Assembly: GCA_024643345.1 (NCBI GenBank)
Contig: JAHENB010000011.1
Coordinates: 1 to 64,000, forward strand
Source of the DNA: Maribacter sp.
GTDB taxonomy: Bacteria; Bacteroidota; Bacteroidia; Flavobacteriales; Flavobacteriaceae
DNA: 64,000 nucleotides
Direction: 5' to 3'
Position 1 is the first letter of the stretch; each line of letters opens with the position of its first letter. The notes under the pieces were generated by a model. It saw only the letters and a program-made list of their open reading frames with translations, was not told where the DNA came from and made no database searches. A program made the translations under genes and the position numbers. This document shows positions 43,511-53,252 of the stretch, in pieces.

Positions 43511-46042
43511 TTATCCCTTTACGTTGTCGTTCTTAATGGTATTTTTTTTTCCAATGGAAAGCATATTGGAAAAAAGCTTATAAGCTCCGGGAACACCGGC
43601 GGGCAACTCCCTAAAAAAGCTAAGTCCGGTGTAAATATAGTTGCCTTTGCCGTAAGGTGCAATTAAAAGACTGCCATCAAGCATGGGTCCTCCTTCATCT
43701 TTCATCGACAGTATGGGAGTAAATGCCGCATCCCATTCTGTCGGAAAATACAACCCTCTTTCCTGGACCCATCCTTTGAAATCTTTTTCACTTATGGTAT
43801 TTGGATAATTGATCAGTGGATGATCGGGCGCCAAAATGGTGACCAAGGAATTTTCATCGGTCACCCTATCGTTAGATAATTGTAAAGGGAAGGGTGAAAT
43901 ACCCTCAAATTGCTTGTTCCATCTGCCGGAAGTATTGTATTGTACGATGAGGTTGCCGCCAGTTTTTACATAATCCAATAAATACTTTTGTTTAAACTGC
44001 AGGGCATCTACCACATTATAGGCTCTAATGCCCGTAACCACAGCGTCGTAACCTTCTAAGGTTCCTTCTGTAATCGATTCAGGATCGATCAAATGCACAT
44101 TATAACCTATTTGTTCCAGACTGGTGGGTACATCATCGCCCGCTCCCATGATATAGCCGATGTTATGGCCCATTTTCTGAATATCGAGCCGTACCACTTT
44201 GGCTTCAGAGGGCAGTAATACAGACTGTTTGGGAATATGGTCATAATTGATTTCTACCAATTCCTTGGTGATCTCCTTGCCATCGATTTTAATGATGCTT
44301 CCTATTCTTGCCTCATTTTCGATGTTCGGTGGGGTAACGGTAAAGGTCAAAGTTTGCTGATCTCCTTTTTTCGTAATGTTAAAGGATTTCGATTTAACGT
44401 CTACCAACCAAGCTTCCGAAAGCTGTAATTGCAATTCACCCCGTGCGTTATCTTTATGTGCCCTTATCGTTACAGGAATTTCTTTGGGACGACCATCTGA
44501 AAAAATCATCACCTTGTCCTTGAAACTGGCGGTTGCCTCTGGAACTATTTCAAAGGGTTCATATATTTCCCCTTTATCCGGTTTGGCATAGCGGTGAATC
44601 ACCGCTTTCTCAATGGTGATGGGATAGTCGTTAATTGAAAGTGAAAATTTTGTAATAAAGGACCTTGGGGTCTCGGGTTTTCCTATCAATTCAGAATCAC
44701 CGACACGATACATGCCTAAACTTCCGGTTTCCATGAGCCAATAGGGGGCAGTATAGGCTGTATTTTCTGGGATATCTATGGTCGTTTCGACCGAAACATC
44801 GTCATTTTCCTTCAGTGCCGCGGGCTCGAACGCAATATTTTCTTCGTTGATGGCAAAGGACCGCAATATAATATTTGCCTTACTTCTATTGATGGCTTCC
44901 AATTTTATTTTCATGGTGCCGCCTCCAAAAGCATATGACTCTTCCGAAGAAACCTCCAAATAGAGCCCGCATACATCGGCAATGACGTTTTCAAGCTCCT
45001 TCAATTTAATATTTTTCCAATGCCCCTCGTTTAGGCCACTTAAGGTTTGGTATGCTTTTAGCAGTTCGGGCAAATGTTGCTGGGGATCCTTAAAATTGAA
45101 ATCGCGTTCGATGGCATAAAGTATCTTTCCTATGGCTTCGCCACCCGCAATCCTTGACCATGAGGTATCGATTCCGTCAAAAAGGTTGTTCTTGTTTTTG
45201 GGCAGTTCCCCTTTTAGAAGTTCCAAATATTCATTTTCACTACCTCGCGTTGAAAGCCTGCCAAAACCTTGACTCAAGTGCCGACTGCTGGCCAATGCTG
45301 CGATTTCGTTGTTCGATGTTCCCAACATGGGATAAAAGACGCCGACATCAAAATTCAACATATTGGTTTTATCAGCAGCCTTAAACTTTTCTTCACTACC
45401 ATAAAACCACCACGAAGTATTGAAGAAGAGTCTTTTAGGTTGCCAGGTCTTCAATAGGCCCAACTGTTCGGGATAGGATTTTGGGTCATTGGCCAAATCA
45501 AAGGCGGCGTAGCTCAACATCGCAGAACTGGTGTGATGCCCGTGGGTACTGCCAGGAGAGCGATGATCGAACCTATTGATGATCACATCTGGTTGGAACT
45601 CCCGGATAATTCGCACCACATCGGATAAGACTTCTTCTTTGTTCCAGATCTTTAACGTTTCATCGGGATGTTTGGAATATCCAAAATCGATGGCCCTGGT
45701 AAAAAATTGCTGCCCCCCATCGATGCTTCTGGCACCAAGAAGTTCTTGTGTGCGCAGCACCCCCAATAATTCCCTAATTTCAGTACCGATTAAATTTTGA
45801 CCACCATCCCCTCTTGTGATCGATAAATATCCGGTTTTGGCCTTTACCTCATTCGACAAATAGGAGATCAGGCGGGTATTTTCATCATCCGGGTGGGCTG
45901 CCAAATAGAGCGCGGAACCCAGAAAGTTCAGTTTTTGTATCTCATGATAAATGTCTGCCGGGGACGAAATTTTTGGTTTTTGCGCCAGCACCGTGGTTCC
46001 CAATGACCAAAGGGAGAGATAAAAGAAAAAGATTTTGCGCAT
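43511..46042 (-). CDS. Large secreted PIG-L family deacetylase
   Basis: An 843-residue protein with a signal peptide (MRKIFFFYLSLWSLGTTVLAQ). The PIG-L/LmbE domain (about 40-270) has the zinc motif AAHPDDEN at 48-55 and a second His region at FDHRSPGSTHGHHT. The middle (about 360-600) is beta-rich and possibly NPCBM/Ig-like, and the end (about 610-825) has a glutamine-amidotransferase-like fold (DAVVTGIRAYNVVDALQFK, GGNLIVQYNTSGRW). The family deacetylates N-acetylglucosamine-containing molecules; export suggests an external or periplasmic substrate. First gene of an operon with the microprotein and the symporter. Confidence 0.9.
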   Translation of the reverse strand: MRKIFFFYLSLWSLGTTVLAQKPKISSPADIYHEIQKLNFLGSALYLAAHPDDENTRLISYLSNEVKAKTGYLSITRGDGGQNLIGTEIRELLGVLRTQELLGARSIDGGQQFFTRAIDFGYSKHPDETLKIWNKEEVLSDVVRIIREFQPDVIINRFDHRSPGSTHGHHTSSAMLSYAAFDLANDPKSYPEQLGLLKTWQPKRLFFNTSWWFYGSEEKFKAADKTNMLNFDVGVFYPMLGTSNNEIAALASSRHLSQGFGRLSTRGSENEYLELLKGELPKNKNNLFDGIDTSWSRIAGGEAIGKILYAIERDFNFKDPQQHLPELLKAYQTLSGLNEGHWKNIKLKELENVIADVCGLYLEVSSEESYAFGGGTMKIKLEAINRSKANIILRSFAINEENIAFEPAALKENDDVSVETTIDIPENTAYTAPYWLMETGSLGMYRVGDSELIGKPETPRSFITKFSLSINDYPITIEKAVIHRYAKPDKGEIYEPFEIVPEATASFKDKVMIFSDGRPKEIPVTIRAHKDNARGELQLQLSEAWLVDVKSKSFNITKKGDQQTLTFTVTPPNIENEARIGSIIKIDGKEITKELVEINYDHIPKQSVLLPSEAKVVRLDIQKMGHNIGYIMGAGDDVPTSLEQIGYNVHLIDPESITEGTLEGYDAVVTGIRAYNVVDALQFKQKYLLDYVKTGGNLIVQYNTSGRWNKQFEGISPFPLQLSNDRVTDENSLVTILAPDHPLINYPNTISEKDFKGWVQERGLYFPTEWDAAFTPILSMKDEGGPMLDGSLLIAPYGKGNYIYTGLSFFRELPAGVPGAYKLFSNMLSIGKKNTIKNDNVKG

Positions 46043-46064
46043 AGGGTGATTTTAGTTGGCTTTC

Positions 46065-46072
46065 AAATATAG
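46065..46072 (-). promoter_or_regulatory. -7 element of the PIG-L/symporter operon
   Basis: TATATTTG on the minus strand is an exact TAnnTTTG match 22 bases before the PIG-L ATG. The -33 region is not convincing. Confidence 0.4.
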
Positions 46073-46119
46073 CAAGATATAAAGGCCCACCTTGGTTTTT
46101 AGAACTTCTTTAACACTCA

Positions 46120-46680
46120 CTACAAGGCCTCGGTACCTTCCGTTACTTCTTCATAGGTATTTATTCTGACAATAGCCTTTTGAAGCATTAAATTATTGGG
46201 ATAGGTCATGATTTCCCCATTTGTGTTTCTTAAGTGTACATGGAAGGCCTTAATGTCTTCGATCACGAAGGTTCCTTCATCCGATTCCACTTTATCAAGG
46301 ATATCCTTATCCATAATTTTTATTTGGTCTCCAATCTTAAAGGGAAATGAAAAGAAAAGGATGACGCCTGAGGTAACATTGCTTAAAATAGACCATTGGG
46401 CGAAGAGTGCCACCCCGATGACCGCAAAAACCGAGGAAAAAAGCAAGCCTAATTGTTCCAGATTTACACCCCAAACAAAGGTGAGGGCCGCGACGCCAAG
46501 GAAGGTGGTCAGGTAAGAAATGTACTTGGTGATCAAGATGGTCCTTGCCTCCACAATGTCGCTGATCTTACCGATTCTGCGCACTGTTTTATTGCCGATG
46601 AACCTTAGAATCAATAGCATTAGAATTGTGACCCCTGTCCAAAAGAACTCTGTGGTGTGCGCTTCGAAATATTGTTCCAT
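46120..46680 (-). CDS. MscS-family mechanosensitive channel (short form)
   Basis: A 186-residue protein with three N-terminal helices and the MscS pore-helix/beta domain (ALFAQWSILSNVTSGVILFFSFPFKIGDQIKI). It ends soon after the beta domain (NLMLQKAIVRINTYEE), so the C-terminal alpha/beta vestibule of E. coli MscS is missing; short forms are common. It releases solutes on hypo-osmotic stress, or serves as a sensor. Last gene of a minus-strand run, four bases after the upstream lipoprotein gene. Confidence 0.88.
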   Translation of the reverse strand: MEQYFEAHTTEFFWTGVTILMLLILRFIGNKTVRRIGKISDIVEARTILITKYISYLTTFLGVAALTFVWGVNLEQLGLLFSSVFAVIGVALFAQWSILSNVTSGVILFFSFPFKIGDQIKIMDKDILDKVESDEGTFVIEDIKAFHVHLRNTNGEIMTYPNNLMLQKAIVRINTYEEVTEGTEAL

Positions 46681-46683
46681 GGG

Positions 46684-47640
46684 TTATATGCCTAAACTGT
46701 CGCGCAAAGATAAATAAGCATTGCTATTTTGTTGCCAATAAGGACTTTTTATTGTTTTGATTTTTTTTGCCGTTGAGGTCAGTTGCTTAGCACTGGGACC
46801 AAAACCACTTTTAAAGGTTTCGGACCAGCCTTCAATGGTATGTGGAAAGGAAGATTGGAAATGGATGGTAAGGCTCCTTTCCAGTTCAGGATAGCTGATC
46901 TCATAAGAAGCTATACCGTTCTCTTCGTACAATCTGACAATGGCACTGTAAGCTTTCAAGGGTTTATGTGATAAGCGAATATATTCGAAAGAGGGTATGA
47001 TTTCGAGATTTCCGGTCGGCAAGCCGTTGGGATCGATACGCACCTTGTTCCAAAGCTCATTTTCAAGTACCGCCTTTTCCAACTGTATTTGCTCGTCGGC
47101 CTCCGTTTCGAAGTAAGAATGTGACATCACCTCGAACTGGCTTCGATTGTTGAGTTGGGCATAAACATGGCCACACCACTCCTGGCTAGAAAATGAAACC
47201 TTTATGGCGTGTTGGTCATCATGTACCGGATAAAAACAACTGGTCATTATCGAATAGGGATAAATTCCCGTAAGGTAATTTTTGGTGGTGTTCAATTTTA
47301 GGACCGGTATGTTATCAGGAAGGTTCCCATCGGCTTTAACCTGTTTAGCGGCCAAAAAGGGTTCGGTAACAAAAATTAATACCGCTTTCCCATCGCGCAT
47401 TTCACCATAACGCGCCTGCTGCAAATCATAAGAGGTAATCTCGGCCTCTCCGGCATACCAATAACGTTTAAAATCACTGGTTGGTTCTTTCTTGGAAATG
47501 GGCAAGACCGCCACTTCATTTTCGGTAGGCAAAGCAACTTTCGGTTCTTCTGTTTTCGGCACCTTTCTACAGGCACCAACCGATAGTACGACTACCAATA
47601 ATATCGGACTTACCCCTATTTTGTATAAAAAATGATCCAT
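46684..47640 (-). CDS. Lipoprotein of unknown function (often mislabelled as septum inhibitor Maf)
   Basis: A 318-residue predicted lipoprotein with lipobox LSVGAC and Cys at about residue 24. The rest has no domain I recognise; KRYWYAGEAEITSYDLQQARYGE and the later SSQEWCGHVYAQLNNRSQFEV are conserved-looking segments. In flavobacterial genomes this family sits directly downstream of the true maf gene and has acquired its name by transfer; it has no Maf motif. Here it also follows maf (37 bases) and precedes mscS. It is likely an outer-membrane or periplasmic protein. Confidence 0.75.
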   Translation of the reverse strand: MDHFLYKIGVSPILLVVVLSVGACRKVPKTEEPKVALPTENEVAVLPISKKEPTSDFKRYWYAGEAEITSYDLQQARYGEMRDGKAVLIFVTEPFLAAKQVKADGNLPDNIPVLKLNTTKNYLTGIYPYSIMTSCFYPVHDDQHAIKVSFSSQEWCGHVYAQLNNRSQFEVMSHSYFETEADEQIQLEKAVLENELWNKVRIDPNGLPTGNLEIIPSFEYIRLSHKPLKAYSAIVRLYEENGIASYEISYPELERSLTIHFQSSFPHTIEGWSETFKSGFGPSAKQLTSTAKKIKTIKSPYWQQNSNAYLSLRDSLGI

Positions 47641-47677
47641 GAACCGTATATTTTGGTGTAAAACTACCTAAAAACGA

Positions 47678-48265
47678 TTATTTGGCCATGTCCATTAACG
47701 TTTTATACACCAAATGGGTGGGCAGGCCCACCACATTGGTATAAGAACCCTGAATGGCTTCAATACCGATCAAACCCAGCCATTCCTGGATACCATATGC
47801 ACCGGCTTTATCGAACGGTTCGAAGTGTTCGATATAGTACCGTATTTCCGAGTCGGCAAGTGCCCTGAATTTCACTTTGGTGATCTCATGTTTTGTGTTT
47901 TGATCCGTTGCGGTGGTAAAACAAACAGAGGTGATTACTTGGTGCCATTGGCCAGAGAGGGTTTTTAGCATTTGAAAGGCCACCTCTTTATCATTGGCTT
48001 TGGCATACGATTTATTCTTGAACCAAACCACCGTATCCGAAGTGATCAAGATTTCATCATCGGCCAATGACCCTTTAAATGCGGAGGCCTTTAATTGGGC
48101 CAGGTAATCCGCAATTTCCGCTGCCTTTAGGGCGACAGGATATACTTCTTCGACCGGTTTAAGACGCACCTCAAAAGGTATGCCCATCTCCTTCAAAAAT
48201 TGCTGACGCCTTGGAGATCCCGAGGCCAAAATAATCCTGTATTTATTTAGTTTTTCCGTAAGCAT
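47678..48265 (-). CDS. Maf-family nucleotide pyrophosphatase
   Basis: A 195-residue Maf/YhdE protein. The signature ILASGSPRRQQFLKEMG at about 14-30 supplies the Ser-Arg-Arg phosphate site; ITSDTVVWF has the catalytic Asp; GAYGIQEW and SYTNVVGLP mark the C-terminal part. Maf proteins hydrolyse non-canonical or modified nucleoside triphosphates (dTTP, UTP, m5UTP and similar) and protect nucleic acid quality. It lies six bases after kdsC and 37 bases before the lipoprotein gene. Confidence 0.94.
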   Translation of the reverse strand: MLTEKLNKYRIILASGSPRRQQFLKEMGIPFEVRLKPVEEVYPVALKAAEIADYLAQLKASAFKGSLADDEILITSDTVVWFKNKSYAKANDKEVAFQMLKTLSGQWHQVITSVCFTTATDQNTKHEITKVKFRALADSEIRYYIEHFEPFDKAGAYGIQEWLGLIGIEAIQGSYTNVVGLPTHLVYKTLMDMAK

Positions 48266-48271
48266 GGGGGG

Positions 48272-48799
48272 TCAAGCGTTTTGGGCATCAAAATTCCCGT
48301 ACCAGTCGCCCCTCATTTTCAAGACCTGTTCAATGACATCGCGAACACATTCGTCGCCTCCTTTTCTTTGGGAAACATATTTTGCGATTGCCTTGACTTC
48401 GGCAACCGCATCCTGCGGACAAGTGGGCATCCCCACAAGCAACATTGGGGGAATATCTGGAAGGTCATCACCCATATAAAGCACATTTTTTGGGTCGATA
48501 TTGTAAATATCCAAGAATTCCCTCAAGGGATCTTCTTTATGATGTGCCCCGAGATAAATATCGGTAACACCCAAGCCCCTTAAACGGTTGCGTACCCCTT
48601 CATTGGTTCCGCCAGAAATAATGCAGACATTATACCCTTTTTCCATTGCCGTTTTTAGTGCATAGCCATCCTTTACACTCATCTTTCTGAGCATTTCCCC
48701 TTCATTGGTGATCAGTAAAGTACCATCGGTGAAGACACCATCAACGTCAAAAACAAAAGTGGTGATCTCCTTTAGGTATACCTTATAACTTTTTTCCAA
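48272..48799 (-). CDS. kdsC: 3-deoxy-D-manno-octulosonate 8-phosphate phosphatase KdsC-like (HAD)
   Basis: A 175-residue HAD phosphatase without a cap domain. Motif I FVFDVDGVFTDG at about 15-26 has the Asp nucleophile pair, motif II IISGGTN, and motif III/IV KEDPLREFL with MGDDLPDIP. It matches KdsC, which makes KDO from KDO-8-phosphate for lipopolysaccharide; short Bacteroidota forms may instead be KDN-9-phosphate phosphatases. Cytoplasmic tetramer in known members. In a run with the Rossmann protein, maf, the lipoprotein and mscS. Confidence 0.9.
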   Translation of the reverse strand: MEKSYKVYLKEITTFVFDVDGVFTDGTLLITNEGEMLRKMSVKDGYALKTAMEKGYNVCIISGGTNEGVRNRLRGLGVTDIYLGAHHKEDPLREFLDIYNIDPKNVLYMGDDLPDIPPMLLVGMPTCPQDAVAEVKAIAKYVSQRKGGDECVRDVIEQVLKMRGDWYGNFDAQNA

Positions 48800-48915
48800 G
48801 GCTTCAAATTTTATTCAAGATTAAAGAAAAATGGTGAGAGAAAAAAAATGCGCACCATCAAGCTATATTGGTTTTTAGATTTATCTGCCACCATTCGCCA
48901 TGATGGCCGCTTATT

Positions 48916-49674
48916 CTAAAGTTTTTTTTGATTTTGAATCGATTTGCTGATCAGTTCATAAAGTGCAGCTCGGGTTCCCGTTCCAAGTAAATCGGATTGC
49001 ATTTTTAAAACCTTCAGATCTTGCCTTAATGCCGGTCCTGTTTGCATAATCAAGGGGTTGTGATTTTCGATCTTTTCCGCCGTTTCAAGGATCAGGGGTT
49101 TAAGCATTTCAAAAGGCAAGCCGTTTTCCTCACATATCTGATTGGCAAGGACATACATATGGTTCGTAAAATTGTTCGCGAACACCGCCGCCAAATGAAG
49201 ATATTTTCGCTGATCGGAATCGATTTCAAATACCATATCGGAAATGGATAAAGCTAATTTGCGCAGCAGTTTTAGGTCTTTCGGGACTTTTGCCTCTAGG
49301 CAAAGGGGTATCTTTTTAAAGTCAACGGCCCGTTCACTGCTGAACGTTTGCAAAGGATAGAGGACCCCTCGGCGGTTATGGCCCGAAAGGACATTCATCG
49401 GGATACTTCCGGATGTATGCACGACAAATCTTTCGCTGTTTTTAATGGAGCGGGATACTTCAGAAATTGCCCCATCCGAGACCGCAATAATGTATATATC
49501 GGCATCCAGGACATGGTCTTCGCCGATTAGATTGGTACTGACCATATCAAAGTGGCGCAGTGATTCAGAATGCCTCCCGATCACTTGCACTACTTCGATT
49601 ACATTACCCAAACGGAATGCATCGAACAAATGTTTTGCAACCTTTCCACTACCGATGAGGACCACCTTCAACAT
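48916..49674 (-). CDS. Rossmann-fold/DUF2520 domain NADP-binding protein
   Basis: A 252-residue protein with an N-terminal Rossmann domain (VVLIGSGKVAKHLFDAF, G-x-G-x2-A/G type) and a C-terminal helical domain of DUF2520 (LAAVFANNFTNHMYVLANQICEENGLP, GPALRQD), the layout of the NADP/F420-dependent oxidoreductase (ProC/6PGDH-like) group. The exact reaction is unknown. The frame opens two codons earlier with TTG (49680); the ATG at 49674 is preferred. First of the minus-strand run, divergent from the cytochrome c gene. Confidence 0.85.
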   Translation of the reverse strand: MLKVVLIGSGKVAKHLFDAFRLGNVIEVVQVIGRHSESLRHFDMVSTNLIGEDHVLDADIYIIAVSDGAISEVSRSIKNSERFVVHTSGSIPMNVLSGHNRRGVLYPLQTFSSERAVDFKKIPLCLEAKVPKDLKLLRKLALSISDMVFEIDSDQRKYLHLAAVFANNFTNHMYVLANQICEENGLPFEMLKPLILETAEKIENHNPLIMQTGPALRQDLKVLKMQSDLLGTGTRAALYELISKSIQNQKKL

Positions 49675-49778
49675 CCTCAAAAATACGATAAAATATTTCG
49701 GCCGACTTAGGAAACAATTAACATTTCCGTTTAACTTTTTAAGCGGAGATAAGCACCCATTAAATGATAAAAAGACCG

Positions 49779-49786
49779 TATTTTTG
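49779..49786 (+). promoter_or_regulatory. -7 element of the ccsBA-type gene
   Basis: TATTTTTG, an exact TAnnTTTG match, 27 bases before the ATG at 49814. The -33 element is weak. Confidence 0.35.
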
Positions 49787-49813
49787 CGTCTTGTTAATGA
49801 AAATTGCCGTTAA

Positions 49814-52800
49814 ATGACCGAACTTTTTAAAAAGATTTTCTTCTCCACTCGTTTAATGGCCGTTTTATTTTTAGTATTTGCGACCGCAATGGCCTTTGGC
49901 ACCTTTATCGAAAGCAAATACAGCACCGACACCGCCCGTATTTGGATCTATAATGCGGCTTGGTTCGAGGCCATCATGGTCTTTTTTGTCATTAATTTTT
50001 CGGGTAATATCTTAAGATATCGACTTTTGCGGTGGGAAAAGTGGCCCGTTTTAACCCTTCACCTATCTTGGATATTGATCATTCTAGGTGCTTTTGTGAC
50101 CCGATATATCAGCTTTGAGGGTATGATGCCCATAAGGGAAGGAAGCACGGAAAAGGTTTTCTTTTCAGACAAGACTTATTTTACCGCCCATGTCGACGGC
50201 GAGATCAATGGAGAACCAAGGCGAAAAATACTGCAAAACGACCTTATCGTTACCCCAGAAGCCCTTAAATCGAACCTTCCATGGAATTCCGACTATAATG
50301 GCGAGGATTTTACCATTTCCTATGTCGATTTTATAAAAGGGGCAAAAGAAGGAGTGGTGCCCGATGAAAATGGCAGTGAATTTCTTAAAATCGTTGAGGC
50401 AGGGGATGGTCAAAGACACGACCATTACCTGGAGGCCGGCCAGGTGGTCAATATTCATAATGTGCTTTTTTCGCTCAACAAACCTACCGATGGCGCCATT
50501 AACATTTTCACCAACGACAGTACCTATAAGATCAAATCGGCCTTTGAAGGCAGTTTCCTTCGCATGGCCGACCAATTTCAAGGCCAGTTGGTGAAAGATA
50601 GTCTGCAACCCCTGCAGTTAAGGTCGCTCTATAACACGGCGGGAATGCAGTTTGTAATTCCCGAACTTCCAATCAAAGGGTCTTATGGTATAGTGGAAGT
50701 TCCTAAAAATGAACTTAACGAGGCCACACAGGATGCTTTGGTGGTCGAAGTGGCCACTGGGGGGGAGGTAGTACAGAAAAAGGTATTGGGAGGAAAGGGC
50801 AGTACCAATTTCACGGATCAATTCAAGGTAGGTGACTTGGAATTTATGTTGGCTTATGGTTCCAAGGTATATGAGTTGCCCTTTGCCCTGAAATTGAACG
50901 ATTTTATCGCAGAAAAATATCCTGGCACAGAAAAGGGTTACGCCTCTTTTATGAGCAAGATTACGGTCGAGGATGAAAGGCCCTTCGATTACGATATTTT
51001 TATGAACCATGTGCTCGATCATAAGGGCTATCGCTTTTTCCAGTCGAGCTTCCATCCAGATGAAAAGGGGACCATCCTTTCTGTGAACCATGACCAGTGG
51101 GGGACGTGGATCACTTATATCGGTTATTTTATGCTATATCTCGGACTTATGGGCATCATGTTCTTTGGGAAGACCCGATTCAAGGACCTGTCAAGCGCTC
51201 TGGATAAACTCAAAAAGAAAAAAAAGGCAATGACCGCTATTTTGATCTTGGGTTTAGTAGGGTCAACTTCGGCCCAGGAGCATACTTTGGATGATGGTCA
51301 CGACCATAACGCCATGCCTACCCAAAATCAGGTGGATTCGCTGATAAATGCCACTACCGTCTCAAAAGACCATGCTGCTAATTTCGGTAAGTTGGTCATT
51401 CAGGATGAGCGTGGTAGAATGAAGCCCATCAATACCTTTTCTTCCGAATTATTGCGAAAGTTAAGTTTGAAGGACAAATACAATGGCTTGAATTCGGATC
51501 AGGTATTTCTATCCATGATGATCAACCCTGCAGTTTGGTACAATACCGAATTTATAGCTTTGGACAAAAAAGGAAAAAACGATAGCATCAGAAAGATCAT
51601 TGGGGTTCCCCAAGGTCAAAAATATGTAAAGGCGATCGATTTTTTTGATGCCCAGGGCAATTACAAGTTGGAACCCTTTTTGAGAGAGGCCACCGCCACG
51701 AATAATCCTAATCAATTTCAGCAGGATTTCAAGGATGCCAACATTCGGCTCAGTCTTTTGAACATGGCATTGGGAGGCGAAATCGTAAAGATCTTTCCCT
51801 TGCTCAACGATGAAAACAATAAGTGGATATCTGCCATTGAATATAGGGGGGGGCAGTATCAGATCGCCGACTCGCTCTATGGTAATTTTGTAAAGAATGC
51901 GGTGCCCTATTATTTGATGTCGCTCCAGAAAGCACAGCAGACAGGAGACTATTCTGAAGCCGATAAATTGCTGCAGGCCTTTAAGCAAAACCAAAAAAAC
52001 CATGGTAGCGAAGTGCTGCCGACAGATCAAAAAGTAAACTCCGAAGTGATCTATAACAAGTTGAACATTTTCAATGGAATCTATAAGTACTATGCACTGT
52101 CGGGTATATTCATGTTTTTTGTCCTTGTTTTTCGCATCTTTCGAGACCGGGAAATCTGGAAGGTGGCCACTTATTTTTTGAAGGGTGCCATCATCGTATT
52201 GTTTCTCTGGCATACCGCAGGTTTGGTGCTTCGCTGGTATATCTCAGGGCATGCACCATGGAGCGATGCCTATGAAAGTATCCTTTATGTCGCTTGGGCT
52301 ACCATGGCCATGGGGCTTTCTTTGGGAAGAAAGAGCGACATGACCATTGCGGCAACGGCATTTGTTAGTGCGATGCTCCTTTGGATCGCCCATCAGAGTT
52401 GGGTAGACCCTTCCATAGGAAATCTTGTCCCGGTTCTGGATAGTTATTGGTTGATGATCCATGTGGCCGTAATTGTCGGTAGCTACGGTCCGTTGACCGT
52501 GGGTATGATTTTAGGGTTGGTTTCCTTGATACTCATCATTTTGACCAATAAAAAGAACAAGGTGAGGATGGAAATGAACTTGAAGGAATTGACCATTATC
52601 AATGAGGTTACCCTAACCGTTGGGTTGATCATGCTCACCATTGGCAATTTTCTGGGTGGCCAATGGGCGAACGAAAGCTGGGGCCGCTATTGGGGCTGGG
52701 ACCCGAAGGAAACATGGGCCTTGATTTCAATTATGGTCTATGCCTTTGTCATCCACACCCGACTGGTTCCCGGTCTTAGGGGCAAATGGACCTTTAGTTT

Positions 52801-52993
52801 TTTGAGCGTTGTGGCATTTGGAAGCATCATGATGACCTATTTTGGAGTCAATTACTATTTGGTAGGCCTTCATAGCTATGGCCAAAGTGGCGCCGCTGCG
52901 ATTACCCCTACTTATGTTTGGTACATTGCTTTGGGCGTGCTGCTATTGGGGGCTCTAAGTTATTGGCGCTATCGTGCGAATTATCTGAAGTAA
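49814..52993 (+). CDS. Fused cytochrome c biogenesis protein (ResB-CcsA)
   Basis: A 1059-residue membrane protein joining the two system II haem-delivery subunits. The N-terminal ResB/CcsB part (helices at about 10-35, 45-65, 75-95, a large periplasmic domain and a helix near 430-450) is followed by a linker helix and periplasmic region (about 475-740), and then the CcsA part of eight or so helices. The tryptophan-rich haem motif WGRYWGWDPKETWALI lies at about residues 957-972, with flanking His residues for haem ligation. It carries haem across the membrane and ligates it to apocytochrome CXXCH sites. Such fusions are typical of Bacteroidota and epsilonproteobacteria. It stands alone, so other cytochrome genes are elsewhere. 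Confidence 0.95.
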   Translation: MTELFKKIFFSTRLMAVLFLVFATAMAFGTFIESKYSTDTARIWIYNAAWFEAIMVFFVINFSGNILRYRLLRWEKWPVLTLHLSWILIILGAFVTRYISFEGMMPIREGSTEKVFFSDKTYFTAHVDGEINGEPRRKILQNDLIVTPEALKSNLPWNSDYNGEDFTISYVDFIKGAKEGVVPDENGSEFLKIVEAGDGQRHDHYLEAGQVVNIHNVLFSLNKPTDGAINIFTNDSTYKIKSAFEGSFLRMADQFQGQLVKDSLQPLQLRSLYNTAGMQFVIPELPIKGSYGIVEVPKNELNEATQDALVVEVATGGEVVQKKVLGGKGSTNFTDQFKVGDLEFMLAYGSKVYELPFALKLNDFIAEKYPGTEKGYASFMSKITVEDERPFDYDIFMNHVLDHKGYRFFQSSFHPDEKGTILSVNHDQWGTWITYIGYFMLYLGLMGIMFFGKTRFKDLSSALDKLKKKKKAMTAILILGLVGSTSAQEHTLDDGHDHNAMPTQNQVDSLINATTVSKDHAANFGKLVIQDERGRMKPINTFSSELLRKLSLKDKYNGLNSDQVFLSMMINPAVWYNTEFIALDKKGKNDSIRKIIGVPQGQKYVKAIDFFDAQGNYKLEPFLREATATNNPNQFQQDFKDANIRLSLLNMALGGEIVKIFPLLNDENNKWISAIEYRGGQYQIADSLYGNFVKNAVPYYLMSLQKAQQTGDYSEADKLLQAFKQNQKNHGSEVLPTDQKVNSEVIYNKLNIFNGIYKYYALSGIFMFFVLVFRIFRDREIWKVATYFLKGAIIVLFLWHTAGLVLRWYISGHAPWSDAYESILYVAWATMAMGLSLGRKSDMTIAATAFVSAMLLWIAHQSWVDPSIGNLVPVLDSYWLMIHVAVIVGSYGPLTVGMILGLVSLILIILTNKKNKVRMEMNLKELTIINEVTLTVGLIMLTIGNFLGGQWANESWGRYWGWDPKETWALISIMVYAFVIHTRLVPGLRGKWTFSFLSVVAFGSIMMTYFGVNYYLVGLHSYGQSGAAAITPTYVWYIALGVLLLGALSYWRYRANYLK

Positions 52994-53118
52994 AAGGCGA
53001 GGGCAGACAATGAATTGGTTTGGATCCTCAAATGAAAGACGCTCTTTTCCAATCAAGGATCAAGCAAAATAGTCCAGTTTGCCAATGGGCATGCACCGTC
53101 TCCTTCAATTTTTGCATC

Positions 53119-53151
53119 TTTGTACAGTCCTGAATTTTTTGAAAATATTTG
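53119..53151 (+). promoter_or_regulatory. Candidate promoter of the MATE gene
   Basis: TTTG (53119-53122), a 21-base spacer and AATATTTG (53144-53151), one mismatch from TAnnTTTG. The leader would be close to 100 bases. Confidence 0.3.
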
Positions 53152-53252
53152 CACCTTTAGTTTTCAGGTGCCCATAACCAATACGTCAGTACCTAACACT
53201 CCTGTAATCCAATTTGACAATTTGCTCTTTCAAGAGTGTATTTCATACTAAA

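Noticed and set aside
43511-46042. Calling the large PIG-L protein a bacillithiol deacetylase
   Set aside because: It is exported and 843 residues long; the cytoplasmic 240-residue BshB1 at 55998-56720 fits that role.
46684-47640. Calling this gene a second Maf protein
   Set aside because: It has a lipoprotein signal and none of the Maf motifs; the name probably spread from the adjacent true maf gene.
51509-52213. 234-codon minus-strand open frame inside the cytochrome c biogenesis gene
   Set aside because: Opposite the linker of a full-length fused protein; no domain recognised.
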